Shown: positions 1 to 8,723 of the stretch, one piece after another | How positions within the stretch are numbered: position 1 is the first letter of the stretch | Layout of the letters: every line of letters starts with the position of its first letter | Source of the DNA: Gemmatimonadaceae bacterium | Lineage (GTDB): Bacteria; Gemmatimonadota; Gemmatimonadetes; Gemmatimonadales; Gemmatimonadaceae | Assembly: GCA_030835125.1 (NCBI GenBank) | Contig: JAUQWM010000055.1 | Location: forward strand, 1 to 37,323 | Direction of reading: 5' to 3' | DNA: 37,323 bases | The notes under the pieces: model-generated | The model's database searches: none | The model's input: the letters and a program-made list of their open reading frames with translations, nothing else | What the model was told of the DNA's origin: nothing | Translations under genes and position numbers: made by a program

Positions 1-39
1 CCGTCTACCGTACTTCAGCCGACGTTTCCCGCGGTCAGC

Positions 40-996
40 TCATTTCTCCACGAGGATGAGGAACTTCGACGGCGCCCAGAACTGCTCGCTGTCGGTGATC
101 GACAACGTTCCGCGGACGACGGCGTCGCGTGGCTTGGCCAGGTCCGTGAACTCGAGGTTCTGCCGGGAGACGATCCGGTAGTCCTTGTCGGCGCGGGGCA
201 GCATGATCTTCGTGTCCCGGGCCTTGGACAGGACGGTGAACAATGCCGGGTCCAGCGTCCGTCCGGGGACCATCGTCTTTCCGCGTCCGAACATGAGGAG
301 CGTGCCACCCTCGCGGCGGACGAGCCCCTTTTCGGCCAGCTCCCGTTCGGTGCCGATGGCGACGAAGACCGAGTCGTCCCGCGCCGCCATCGTGTTCGCC
401 ACCACGATGATCGAGTCCCGCTGGCTCGCGAGGACGATGTTCGAGCGCACCACGCTATCCACCTTCTGCTCCAGCATCGCGATCTCGGCGCGCTGCTGCT
501 CCACGGTCGACCGCAGCTCACCGATCGACCGCTCATGGTCGCGCAACTGCGCCCGGGTGGTCGAGTCGGCGCCGGCATGCGCGACGCTGTCGTTGCGGAT
601 CTGGCGCAACCGCTGCTCGCTCGCGTTCAGCCGGTTGATCAGTTGGGTCACCTTCTTCTGCACGACGGCCAGCTGGGTCGAGGTCTGCTGGATCGCCGAC
701 TCGATCTGCGTGGTGTCGCCCTGCACGCGGAGCGACCGGACGCGGGACAGGTCCCGCTCGATCTCGGCGACCAGCCGCGCGCTGGCGGTCGCGTCCCCGA
801 TGATCTGGCTTTGCAGGCTCAGTTGGCGCTGCCGTTCCGCCAGCAGCGAGTCCTTCAGGATGATGAGCGAGTCCTTCGCTCGTGCGGAGCGCGCGAGCGC
901 GAGCCCCGTATCAGAGCTGGACCCGGGCGGCGGCGCCCCGCGATCGCAGGCGCTGAGCGCTACGATCGTTGACGCGACAACCACAAGACGGCGCAT
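40..996 (-). CDS. Coiled-coil lipoprotein of unknown function
   Basis: A predicted 318-residue lipoprotein. The reading frame is open further upstream, but I chose the ATG at 996 because GGAG lies 8 bases before it and a classic lipoprotein signal follows: basic MRR, a hydrophobic stretch, then the lipobox LSAC with Cys near residue 17. After a short Pro/Ser linker, residues about 35-200 are rich in Q, E, R, L and S in heptad-like spacing, which suggests a long coiled coil in the periplasm. The C-terminal 100 residues look globular and contain VAIGTERELAEKGLV. That stretch vaguely recalls Bacteroidota proteins annotated as Cbp1-type adhesins, but I would not assign a function on it. Asp after the lipid-modified Cys would favour inner-membrane retention under the E. 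coli Lol rule, which may not hold here. It is separated from the upstream TPR gene by a hairpin and is probably its own unit. The 39 bases beyond its stop hold nothing I recognise. Confidence 0.75.
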   Translation of the reverse strand: MRRLVVVASTIVALSACDRGAPPPGSSSDTGLALARSARAKDSLIILKDSLLAERQRQLSLQSQIIGDATASARLVAEIERDLSRVRSLRVQGDTTQIESAIQQTSTQLAVVQKKVTQLINRLNASEQRLRQIRNDSVAHAGADSTTRAQLRDHERSIGELRSTVEQQRAEIAMLEQKVDSVVRSNIVLASQRDSIIVVANTMAARDDSVFVAIGTERELAEKGLVRREGGTLLMFGRGKTMVPGRTLDPALFTVLSKARDTKIMLPRADKDYRIVSRQNLEFTDLAKPRDAVVRGTLSITDSEQFWAPSKFLILVEK

Positions 997-1127
997 GAAG
1001 ATCTCCAGGGATCGATGAGCGTTGCTGCGTGGTGACGCCGGGCGCAACCCTGCCCGGTGGCAGCGCACGGAATCTACACACACCTGGTCACGGCCCGCAG
1101 GGTTCGCCGCGTTCCACGGCTGAAAAC

Positions 1128-1162
1128 GTAGCGGCGGCGTCGAACATCGACGCCGCCGCTAC
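1128..1162 (-). terminator. Perfect 16-bp hairpin after the TPR gene
   Basis: Arms 1128-1143 and 1147-1162 are exact reverse complements (GTAGCGGCGGCGTCGA and its mate) around a 3-base loop. On the minus strand the stem is followed by GTTTTC. It lies 22 bases past the stop of the secreted TPR gene and before the lipoprotein gene, where an intrinsic terminator would be expected. The T run is short, so Rho help or an mRNA-stabilising role is also possible. Confidence 0.75.
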
Positions 1163-1184
1163 GATCAGCAGAATGTGACGTGGA

Positions 1185-2723
1185 TCACGAAGGGAACTTC
1201 GTGTACCGGAACCCTGCGATTCCGGGCTTGTCGGTGATCTCCACCCGGAACGGCTTGCTCCCCTTGCCGCGCACCGCCTCGACCGCGACCTCACGCGAGT
1301 CGAGCACCGCACCGGCGGCATCGAGGAACTCGAGCTTCAGCGTATAGGACTTCTCCTCATCCGACCGATTCTCGATGGCACCGGCCAGGATGTGACGGCC
1401 CTCGTCGTGGCTGAAGAGGTTGAACGTCACCTTCACCTTCGCGTTCTGGTACTTGTCGAAATAGAAGAGCAGCGAGTCATTGGCATTCTTGAACGCGACT
1501 GCTGCCGGATCCGGGAGGTCCTTGCCTTCGGCCGGTGCCCGGAGCGCCCTCGCCTTGGCCTGCCAGTACAGCGCGGCCAGCTGCGCGTTGTCGGGGTTCT
1601 CCGGGTCGAGCGCGTTCAGCCGCACCAGCACGGCGGGCATCTCGTCGAGCTTGCCGACGCTGGAATCGGAGTAGACCGTGGCCAGGTTGAAGAGGCCGTC
1701 CCGCGAGTAGGGATTTTTCTTCAGGCCCGCCTCGAACAGCTGTGCCGCCATCGCGTTCTGCGTCGCGCGCGCCGCGCCCACACCCGCCTCGAGCAGGTTC
1801 AGGTCCGTGTACTTGTCGGGGTTCTGGAGCATCTCGTCGTACAGGCGGCGCGCCGCGGCGACGTCTCCCGACTTGAGCTGGGCCGTGGCGATGGCCGACT
1901 GCGCCTTGATGTCGCCCGGGAACTCCTTCAGGAATTCCTGCAGGTACGCGACCACGTCGTTCATGGCGGCGGTCCGCTCGGCGCCCTCGACCTTCTCGCC
2001 CTCGTCGATCATCAGCTGCGCGACGAGGATGGTGGCCGTCTTCCGATCCTCGATCGTGGCCGTGTCACCCTTCATCAGCTCGGCGACCTTCCTGAACGAC
2101 CCGATCGCCCCCGGCATGTCATTCTTCGCCTGCTGGATGTTGCCGAGGATGTTGTGGGCGAAGTAGGCGACCGGGTAGTTGTCGTAGATCATCAGCGCGC
2201 GCCGGACCAGCTTCTCGGCGGAATCGACGTCCTGGCTGTTGTACAGGTTCACCGCGTCGTTGACGAGGACGCTGTACGGGCCACGACGCCAGGGCTCGGT
2301 CTCGTCGCGACACGCCGGGTTCGTGGCTTCCACGCCATCGAGCAGCGAGTCCGCGCTGGCCAGCAGGTCGATGGTCGCCTCGGGGTCCAGGGTGAAGCCC
2401 ACGTCGCCGCGACGTACCGTCGGCGGCATGTCCGGCAAGCCGGCGATGTCGATCAGCGCGCGGCCAAGCACCATGTTGGCCGCGACCTGGTTGCTGCGCA
2501 CCTTCTCGGGCTCCTTGGTCACCAAGGTCACCGCCCGGACGAACGCCTTGCGCTTGTCCTCGGGCTTGCCGATGACTTCGGACGTCTCGACCGCCTTGTT
2601 GGCGTCCTTGACCTGTCCCGGCTTGCCGTAGTCGATCCTGCACTCCGCGCCCTGGGCGCTGGCAGGCACCGCCGCCACCGCCATCAGGCAAAGGGTCAAC
2701 GAAGCAGAACGGATTGCACTCAT
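1185..2723 (-). CDS. Secreted TPR-repeat protein
   Basis: A 512-residue protein. The ATG at 2723 is preceded by GAGGAG at good spacing and begins a Sec signal peptide (MSAIRSASLTLCLMAVAAVPASA, cut before QG). The frame stays open for 21 codons upstream, but those codons have neither a ribosome site nor a signal sequence. The mature part has alpha-helical pairs of TPR type, for example YFAHNILGNIQQAKNDMPGAIGSFRKVAEL around residues 190-220, and further repeats to about residue 400. The last 80 residues (from VKVTFNLFSHDEGRHILAGAIENRSDEE) look like a beta-rich domain. TPR proteins of this sort usually scaffold envelope complexes; no partner can be named. It lies 59 bases downstream of larC, so it may be co-transcribed, and it ends at a strong hairpin. 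Confidence 0.8.
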   Translation of the reverse strand: MSAIRSASLTLCLMAVAAVPASAQGAECRIDYGKPGQVKDANKAVETSEVIGKPEDKRKAFVRAVTLVTKEPEKVRSNQVAANMVLGRALIDIAGLPDMPPTVRRGDVGFTLDPEATIDLLASADSLLDGVEATNPACRDETEPWRRGPYSVLVNDAVNLYNSQDVDSAEKLVRRALMIYDNYPVAYFAHNILGNIQQAKNDMPGAIGSFRKVAELMKGDTATIEDRKTATILVAQLMIDEGEKVEGAERTAAMNDVVAYLQEFLKEFPGDIKAQSAIATAQLKSGDVAAARRLYDEMLQNPDKYTDLNLLEAGVGAARATQNAMAAQLFEAGLKKNPYSRDGLFNLATVYSDSSVGKLDEMPAVLVRLNALDPENPDNAQLAALYWQAKARALRAPAEGKDLPDPAAVAFKNANDSLLFYFDKYQNAKVKVTFNLFSHDEGRHILAGAIENRSDEEKSYTLKLEFLDAAGAVLDSREVAVEAVRGKGSKPFRVEITDKPGIAGFRYTKFPS

Positions 2724-2782
2724 GTCGATCTCCTCACGTTTGAAAACCGCGCACAGTGCGCGGCGTCTGGTACCCGGGGCGA

Positions 2783-3949
2783 TCATTCCTGCTCCGCCGC
2801 GGCAAGGGCCAGCGAAGTGACGTCCACCAGCGACCGCCCGGTCGCCTGCGACACCACCCGCACGTCTTCGTACTCCGGCTTCCCACGCTGGCTACCGCCA
2901 GGCAGGGTCGCCACCTTCACCCGAACCGGGTGACCCAGCACCCGCACTGTCCGCTGTTCACGCCGCAGGGCGCGACGTTCCACGGGGGTCCGACGGATCC
3001 CCAGTGTCGTCGTCGTGCCGAACATCTCGTCCTCGAGCCGCCGTGCATCCGCCGGCCGCGCCAGCACCTCCAACCGGACCCCCACCCTCCCCTTCTTCAT
3101 CTGCACGGCCACCGACGTCACGTCCAGCGCCCCACATTCGCGAAGGTGTTCCGCGGCGCTCGCAATATGCTCTGCGGACATGTCGTCCAGGTCGGTCGCC
3201 AGCATCACCAGCGCTTCCACGTCGTCCCCGGTGGCGGTCGACTCCGCGAGCACGATCCGCAACGCATTCGGTCGATCCGCGAATTCCCTCGTCCCCGCAC
3301 CGTACCCACTGCGAACGGGCACGTGTGCCGGTGGCGGGCCTTCAGAAAGCACCCGGACCAGCGCCGCGCCCGTCGGCGTCACCAGTTCGCCCGACCCCTC
3401 GGGTCCGTGGCGCACCAGCAACCCCTCCAACAACCGCTGCGTCGCGGGAGCCGGAACCGGCAGGAGGCCATGCGCCGTCCTCACCGATCCGTCCCCCAGG
3501 GCAATCTCGCCACAGTAAACGCGCGACACTCCCAATTCGCTCAGCCCCCAGATCGATCCCATGACGTCCAGGATGGCATCGACCGCCCCGACCTCGTGCA
3601 GGTGCACGCGATCCACCGTGGACGCGTGGATTGACGCCTCGACTTCGGCCACCGCCGTGAATGCGGCATCGGCCTTTTCCTTGACTGACTCCGGGGCGTC
3701 GGACCGGCGCACGATCTCGCGAATCTGCTTGAGGTGCCGGCCATGCGGCTGCGGTGGAATGTCGAAGTCCACCTTCGTGCAGGCAACCTGGCCGCGCATC
3801 GCGGGTGCAACGCGAACGCCGACGCCCTCGAGCCCGAGCCGGCCCGGAAGCGCGCGCAGCCACTCCGGCTCCAGGCCCACGCCAACGAGCGCGCCGAGGG
3901 TCATGTCGCCGGAAATGCCGCTGAACGGGTCGAGGATCGCGATAGTCAC
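2783..3949 (-). CDS. larC: LarC, nickel insertion for the pincer cofactor (DUF111)
   Basis: A 388-residue LarC-family protein. LarC uses CTP to insert nickel into the pyridinium-thiocarboxylate precursor made by LarB and LarE, giving the nickel-pincer nucleotide of lactate racemase and related isomerases. The family N-terminus is clear (TIAILDPFSGISGDMTLGAL), as are VDRVHLHEVGAVDAILDVMG near residue 120 and LATDLDDMSAEHI near residue 250. The start is a GTG with CAGGT 4-8 bases before it. In Lactiplantibacillus larC is read through a frameshift as LarC1/LarC2; here it is one unbroken frame. No larA, larB or larE is in the window. It sits 54 bases after thrC and is likely in the rlmH-bshC-murJ-uvrC-thrC run. 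Confidence 0.9.
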   Translation of the reverse strand: MTIAILDPFSGISGDMTLGALVGVGLEPEWLRALPGRLGLEGVGVRVAPAMRGQVACTKVDFDIPPQPHGRHLKQIREIVRRSDAPESVKEKADAAFTAVAEVEASIHASTVDRVHLHEVGAVDAILDVMGSIWGLSELGVSRVYCGEIALGDGSVRTAHGLLPVPAPATQRLLEGLLVRHGPEGSGELVTPTGAALVRVLSEGPPPAHVPVRSGYGAGTREFADRPNALRIVLAESTATGDDVEALVMLATDLDDMSAEHIASAAEHLRECGALDVTSVAVQMKKGRVGVRLEVLARPADARRLEDEMFGTTTTLGIRRTPVERRALRREQRTVRVLGHPVRVKVATLPGGSQRGKPEYEDVRVVSQATGRSLVDVTSLALAAAEQE

Positions 3950-4003
3950 GGGACCTGAAGTTACACGCCCCGGACCGTCCTGTGCCAGCCGATCCTGTTC
4001 GCG

Positions 4004-5143
4004 CTACGCACGATACGACGCTCCGCTGCCGGTATTGTAGAGCACCACCTGCGACGCCGGATCGATTCGCCCGGCGCGCACCAGGTCAGCAAGGACAGCC
4101 AGGCCACAGCCTCCCTCGGGGGCGGCATCGATTCCCGTCGCCGACGCGACCAACCGCGTCGCCTCACGAATCGCGTCCTCCGATACCGACCCTGCGTCGC
4201 CCTGCGTTTCGCGGAGCGCTCGCAGCACGAGGCGATCGCCCAGGGGACCCGGAACGCGGAGCCCCGCCGCATGCGTCACCGGGTTCTCCCACGGCGTGGC
4301 GCGGTCGGCGCCGGCCCGATGCGCCCGCACGATGGGCGCACACCCCTCAGCCTGGGCGACGATGATCCGCGGCGTCGCCGACCCGGTCCACCCCCACTCC
4401 GCCATCTCGGCGAATGCCTTCCACATCCCGATGACGCCCTCACCGCCGCCGGTCGGGTACACGACCGCGTCAGGCAGCTTCCAGTCCAGTTGCTCGGCCA
4501 GTTCGATCGCCAGGGTCTTGTTGCCCTCGACCCGGTACGGCTCCCGCAGGGTGGCCACGTTGAAATAGCCGCTCTCCTTCGCGAACTCCGCCGAGCGCCG
4601 TCCCGCGTCCCCGATGTGTCCGTCGACGGTGACCAGTTCGACGCCCATCGCACGGATGGTGTCGAGGATGGGCCGCGGCGTGGTGGCCGGGGCGTACACG
4701 CGAACCCGTATCCCCGCCGCGGCCCCATAGGCGGCCAGCGCCGCGCCGGCGTTCCCGGCCGTGGGAACCACCAGCCCCGGCACGCCCCGCGCCCTGGCCC
4801 GGGTGACGGCGGCCGCGAGCCCGCGCGCCTTGAATGACGCCGTGGGGTTGACCCCCTCGTCCTTGACCCACAGGCGCCTGACGCCAGCATGGCGCGCGAG
4901 CGACGGCGCCTCGAGCAGCGGCGTCACGCCCTCGCCAAGGCAGACGGGGGTCTCCCCCTCCGTCAGGGGGAGCGCGGCCGCATAACGCCACAGGTCCCAG
5001 CGCGACAGGATGTGGCCGCGCGCGGGCGGCGGCGAGGTGAACCGGACAAGGAACGGCTGGCCGCACTCGGCGCACACGCCGACCGCGGCGTCCTGTGGCT
5101 CCTGCCGGCCGCAGGCCGAGCAGGTGAGGATCCAGGTGGTCAT
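4004..5143 (-). CDS. thrC: Threonine synthase (PLP-dependent)
   Basis: A 379-residue fold-type II PLP enzyme that converts O-phosphohomoserine to threonine in the cytoplasm. The first 30 residues form a small zinc-ribbon-like element with two CxxC pairs (CSAC, CAEC), as in many archaeal and actinobacterial-type threonine synthases. The PLP lysine is in NPTASFKARG near residue 100. A phosphate-binding glycine loop, YPTGGGEGVIGMWKAF, follows around residue 230, and the C-terminus has VVLYNTGSG. The ATG overlaps the uvrC stop (ATGA), so the two are translationally coupled. A cysteate synthase or another threonine-synthase-like enzyme is a weaker alternative. The rest of the homoserine pathway is not nearby. 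Confidence 0.88.
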   Translation of the reverse strand: MTTWILTCSACGRQEPQDAAVGVCAECGQPFLVRFTSPPPARGHILSRWDLWRYAAALPLTEGETPVCLGEGVTPLLEAPSLARHAGVRRLWVKDEGVNPTASFKARGLAAAVTRARARGVPGLVVPTAGNAGAALAAYGAAAGIRVRVYAPATTPRPILDTIRAMGVELVTVDGHIGDAGRRSAEFAKESGYFNVATLREPYRVEGNKTLAIELAEQLDWKLPDAVVYPTGGGEGVIGMWKAFAEMAEWGWTGSATPRIIVAQAEGCAPIVRAHRAGADRATPWENPVTHAAGLRVPGPLGDRLVLRALRETQGDAGSVSEDAIREATRLVASATGIDAAPEGGCGLAVLADLVRAGRIDPASQVVLYNTGSGASYRA

Positions 5144-7095
5144 GGGTCTCCAGCGAGGGGATCGTTAGGTGCCGCCGTGCCGGCGGTCCCGGGCCCGGCC
5201 CCGTCCGCGTCCAGCGGGGGCCCGGGTGCCTTCGTTGCCACGGCGCCGGCGGCGAGGGCCGGTTCCGCCGGCGGTGACGGGGTGAGCGCCGCCCCGTGAA
5301 GTGCAGCCAGCAGCCGCGTCGCCGACGCCAGGGAGAAGCCGGGGACCGCCGCGATGGCCTCGGGCGCAGCGGTACGCACACCCTCCAGCGAACCGAACGC
5401 CGACAGCAGTGCCCGCCGGCGCTTGGGCCCGATGCCGGGAAGCTCGAGCAGTTGCGAGGTCACGGTCCTGGCAGTGCGGCGGGCGCGGTTGAACGTGATC
5501 GCGAACCGGTGCGCTTCATCGCGCGCCTGTTGCAGCAGGCGCAGCGCCGGGGAGCGCCGGGGGAGCCTGAGCGACTCCGAGCGTCCGGGGATGAAGACCT
5601 CCTCGTCCTTCTTGGCGAGGCTCACCAGTGGCAGGTCCAGCGGGATGCCGGCCAGCGCCTCCCGCGCCGCCGAAAGCTGGCCCCGGCCGCCATCGACGAC
5701 GACGAGGTCCGGCAGCGGCTTCTGCTCCTCGATGCGCCGGCGGAAGTACCGCCCGATCACCTCGCGCATCGACGCGAAGTCGTCCGACCCCTCGACCGTC
5801 TTCACCCGGAACTTCCGGTATTCGGCACGGCGCGGCCGCCCGTTCTCGAACCAGACACACGAGCCGACCGTGTCCGTCCCGTGGTTCGTGGAAATGTCGA
5901 AGCACACCATGCTCCGCGGCACGCGCGACAACCCGAGTTCGCGCTGCAGTTCGTAGACGGGGCTCGTGGCCCGCTCTTCCGCCTCGGAGGACGCCAGCTT
6001 GAACTCCTCCAGCAGGTGGCGCGCGTTCTGCTCGGCCAGGTCGATGAGTTCCCGGCGGGGGCCACGCTGCGGGATGCGGATCGTCGTGCCGTGCAGCGAG
6101 GCTTCGAGCAGGGCGCGGTCCTCGAAGTCCAGCGGGACCAGGAGCTCGGCGGCGCGGTCCGTCGTCGCCAGGAACGGCCCGCCGAGGAACGCGCCGAGGA
6201 TCGCGCCGTCCGTTTCACCCTCGACATGCTCGAGGAACTTCTGGTCGCGCGCGACGAGCTTCCCGCCCCGGATGCGCAGGACGACGACACAGGCATCGTC
6301 GCCGTCGCGCGCCATCCCGACCACGTCCTGGTCGCCGCCCTCGACACGAACGACGACGGTAGGCTCCTCCATGTGCTCGAGGTGCCGGAGCGCGTCCCGC
6401 AGCTCGGCGGCCCGCTCGAAGTCGAGCGCGCCCGACGCGTTCTGCATCCGCTGCCTGACGCGGCGGATCACCTCCGCCGTCCGTCCCTCGAGGAAGAGCA
6501 CCACCTCGTCGATCATCGCGCCGTAAGACGCCACCGATTGCAGCGCCACGCACGGTGCCAGGCAGCGGCCGATGTGGTAGTCGAGGCACGGACGCTCGGG
6601 CGCGTCGCCCGGCAGGTCGTAGCTGCACGAGCGCACGGTGAAGATCCGGTTCACCACGTTGAGCGCCCGCCGCATCGCCCCGACGTCGGTGTACGGCCCG
6701 AAGTAGCGCGACCCGTCGTCGATCCACCGCCGCGTGACGACGACGCGCGGGAACGGCTCGGCCACCGTCACCTTGATGTACGGATAACTCTTGTCGTCGC
6801 GCAGCGCGATGTTGAAGCGCGGGTGGTGCTCCTTGATGAGCGTGTTCTCGAGGATCAGCGCATGCGCCTCGTCAGGCACCACGATCGTGTCGAGGTCCTC
6901 GATGAGGCGGACGAGCGCCTGGGTCTTCAGGCTCCCCGCATGGTCGGCGGCGAAGTAGCTGCGCACGCGCGACCGGAGCCGCTTCGCCTTCCCCACGTAC
7001 AGGACCTGGCCGGCGGCGTCCTTCCACAGGTACACGCCGGCGGTCTCGGGAAGGTGCGGCAGCTTGGCCGCCACCGGGGCTGGAACCGCCCGCAT
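5140..7095 (-). CDS. uvrC: UvrC, excision nuclease subunit C
   Basis: A 651-residue UvrC, which makes the 3' and 5' incisions around damage held by UvrB. In order: a GIY-YIG nuclease domain at about residues 13-95 (AGVYLWKDAAGQVLYVGKAKRLRSRV), a UVR motif that binds UvrB near 200-235 (GALDFERAAELRDAL), an RNase H-like nuclease in the middle (MVCFDISTNHGTDTVGS, LVVVDGGRGQLSAA), and tandem helix-hairpin-helix motifs (LLELPGIGPKRRRALLSAFGS) near 560-600. I placed the start at the ATG at 7095, which begins the family N-terminus; the longer open frame upstream is murJ read out of phase. The last 50 residues are a disordered Ala/Pro/Gly tail beyond the usual end of the family. murJ ends 5 bases before this start and thrC overlaps the stop. 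Confidence 0.95.
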   Translation of the reverse strand: MRAVPAPVAAKLPHLPETAGVYLWKDAAGQVLYVGKAKRLRSRVRSYFAADHAGSLKTQALVRLIEDLDTIVVPDEAHALILENTLIKEHHPRFNIALRDDKSYPYIKVTVAEPFPRVVVTRRWIDDGSRYFGPYTDVGAMRRALNVVNRIFTVRSCSYDLPGDAPERPCLDYHIGRCLAPCVALQSVASYGAMIDEVVLFLEGRTAEVIRRVRQRMQNASGALDFERAAELRDALRHLEHMEEPTVVVRVEGGDQDVVGMARDGDDACVVVLRIRGGKLVARDQKFLEHVEGETDGAILGAFLGGPFLATTDRAAELLVPLDFEDRALLEASLHGTTIRIPQRGPRRELIDLAEQNARHLLEEFKLASSEAEERATSPVYELQRELGLSRVPRSMVCFDISTNHGTDTVGSCVWFENGRPRRAEYRKFRVKTVEGSDDFASMREVIGRYFRRRIEEQKPLPDLVVVDGGRGQLSAAREALAGIPLDLPLVSLAKKDEEVFIPGRSESLRLPRRSPALRLLQQARDEAHRFAITFNRARRTARTVTSQLLELPGIGPKRRRALLSAFGSLEGVRTAAPEAIAAVPGFSLASATRLLAALHGAALTPSPPAEPALAAGAVATKAPGPPLDADGAGPGTAGTAAPNDPLAGDP

Positions 7096-7100
7096 CACCG

Positions 7101-8723
7101 TTACCGCGCCCTCCGGAACAGGCGCTGCCGGAGGGCGACGGCCTCCGGGATACCCGCCTTCCACGTCACCAGCCAGTACGTCATGCCATAGATACCCAGG
7201 ACCAGCCCGGTTCGTACCAGCATCGGCGCCTCGGAGTTCACCCAGCGCGCTCCCCACGCCAGGGCCGCGGCCAGGACCGCCGCGCCCCACATGATGGCCC
7301 GCAGGCGGGCCCCGGAATCCACCGCTCCCAGCCGCTGGCTCAGGGCGCGGCGCAGGAGCCAGAACTCGAGCCAACCGGCCACGCCGGCGGCAATCGTGAT
7401 CCCCGCCACGCCCCACCGCCCGTCTATCCCGATCATTCGTGGGCCGTAAATGGCCAGGGTCGCACCGAGCACGATCGACGCGGTCACGCGTATCAGCGCG
7501 AACCGGAGGGGCGTGCGCGTGTCACGCAGCGCGTAGAACGCCGAGGAATAGAGCCGCCCCTGCGTGGTCGCGACCAGGCCGACCGCCGCCCCCGCCAGGA
7601 CCACCCACACCCACCGGACTTCGGCCGGGCCAAAGCGGCCTCCACCATAAACGAGCTCGGCCAGTTGATCCCCAAGCGCAATGAAGGCCACCGCCGAGGG
7701 GATGACGAAGAACGCGATCCGTCGCAGCCCCTCCGCCAAGCGCGCCCGGAGCGCCGCCCGAATCTCGTCCTCATTCCCGAGGAGGCTCGACATCGCGGGA
7801 AGCTCGGCGGCCGACACCGCCATCCCGAAGAGGCTCACCGGGAGTCCGTACAGCAACTGGGCATACGTCAGCGTGACCTGCGCCCCCGAGCCCAGCACCG
7901 GCAACGACGCGATCATGGTGTCGATGAAGCCGCTCAACTGGGTCACGCCGCGACCCACGAAGACCGGCGCGAAGTTCCGCACCACGGCCTGCACCTGCTC
8001 GCGATGTGCGGTCCAGCGCCGGCGCAGTCCTCCCAGCACCGACATCGCGATCGACCACTGGGCCGCGAGCTGGAGGAAACAGCCGGCCACGGATCCCCAG
8101 GCCAGCCACTCCACCAGTTCCACCTGCGACGATCGGCCGCCGAAATAGAGCAGCGTGCCGATCATCGCCACGTTCCAGAACGCCGCCGACGCGTAGGCCA
8201 GGAAGAACCGGCCGTGGGCATTCAGGACGCCAAGGCACCACGCGGACAGCACCAGCAGTCCCGCCCCCGGAAACAGGATGCGGACGAGCTGCGTGGTGAG
8301 CGCGAGCTTCTCGCCCCGGTACCCGATGGTGATGACGGCGGTGATCTGCGGGGCGAACACGACGCCGAGGAGGACGATCGCCGCAACGGCCAGCGACAGC
8401 AGCGCCAGGACCGCGCTCGCCACCTGGCGCCGTCCTTCCTCGTCCCCGCGCGCCTTGAGTCCCGAATAGACCGGGATCAGCGATGCCGACAGGACCCCCT
8501 CCCCCAGCAGGTTCTGCAGCATGTTCGGGATGCGGAATGCCGCGGCGAACGCGTCGCCCGCATCGGACACGCCCAGGAAGTACGCGAACACGCGCTGCCT
8601 GACGAGTCCCAGCAGCCGGCTCACCGCGATGCCGGCGCCCACCAGGGAGGCCGCCTGCCCGCCGGACAGGGCCTCGGGCTTCCGTGTCGTGGCCGGTCGC
8701 TGGGACTCGCCCGGAGCAATCAC
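7101..8723 (-). CDS. murJ: MurJ-type lipid II flippase
   Basis: A 540-residue multi-pass membrane protein of the MOP superfamily, predicted to flip lipid II to the periplasmic face for peptidoglycan synthesis. I start it at the GTG at 8723, which overlaps the bshC stop as GTGA. From there the family N-terminus follows (SRLLGLVRQRVFAYFLGVSDAGDAF). About 13-14 hydrophobic segments run to the C-terminus. Residues matching E. coli MurJ Arg18, Arg24, Asp39 and Glu57 are present (Arg36, Arg42, Asp57, Glu75). The position of essential Arg52 is Gln70 (PNMLQNLLGEG), which is unusual. The length is close to the family norm. It could be a MurJ-like exporter of another lipid-linked sugar, though the match to the MurJ core is good. 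Confidence 0.88.
   Translation of the reverse strand: MIAPGESQRPATTRKPEALSGGQAASLVGAGIAVSRLLGLVRQRVFAYFLGVSDAGDAFAAAFRIPNMLQNLLGEGVLSASLIPVYSGLKARGDEEGRRQVASAVLALLSLAVAAIVLLGVVFAPQITAVITIGYRGEKLALTTQLVRILFPGAGLLVLSAWCLGVLNAHGRFFLAYASAAFWNVAMIGTLLYFGGRSSQVELVEWLAWGSVAGCFLQLAAQWSIAMSVLGGLRRRWTAHREQVQAVVRNFAPVFVGRGVTQLSGFIDTMIASLPVLGSGAQVTLTYAQLLYGLPVSLFGMAVSAAELPAMSSLLGNEDEIRAALRARLAEGLRRIAFFVIPSAVAFIALGDQLAELVYGGGRFGPAEVRWVWVVLAGAAVGLVATTQGRLYSSAFYALRDTRTPLRFALIRVTASIVLGATLAIYGPRMIGIDGRWGVAGITIAAGVAGWLEFWLLRRALSQRLGAVDSGARLRAIMWGAAVLAAALAWGARWVNSEAPMLVRTGLVLGIYGMTYWLVTWKAGIPEAVALRQRLFRRAR

Noticed and set aside
1392-2933. A 513-codon plus-strand frame opposite the TPR gene
   Set aside because: No motif or ribosome site, and the minus strand has a signal peptide and TPR repeats in the same span.
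5296-7191. A 631-codon plus-strand frame opposite uvrC
   Set aside because: Composition is that of an antisense shadow (Arg, His, Asp, Val rich), and UvrC on the other strand has all family motifs.
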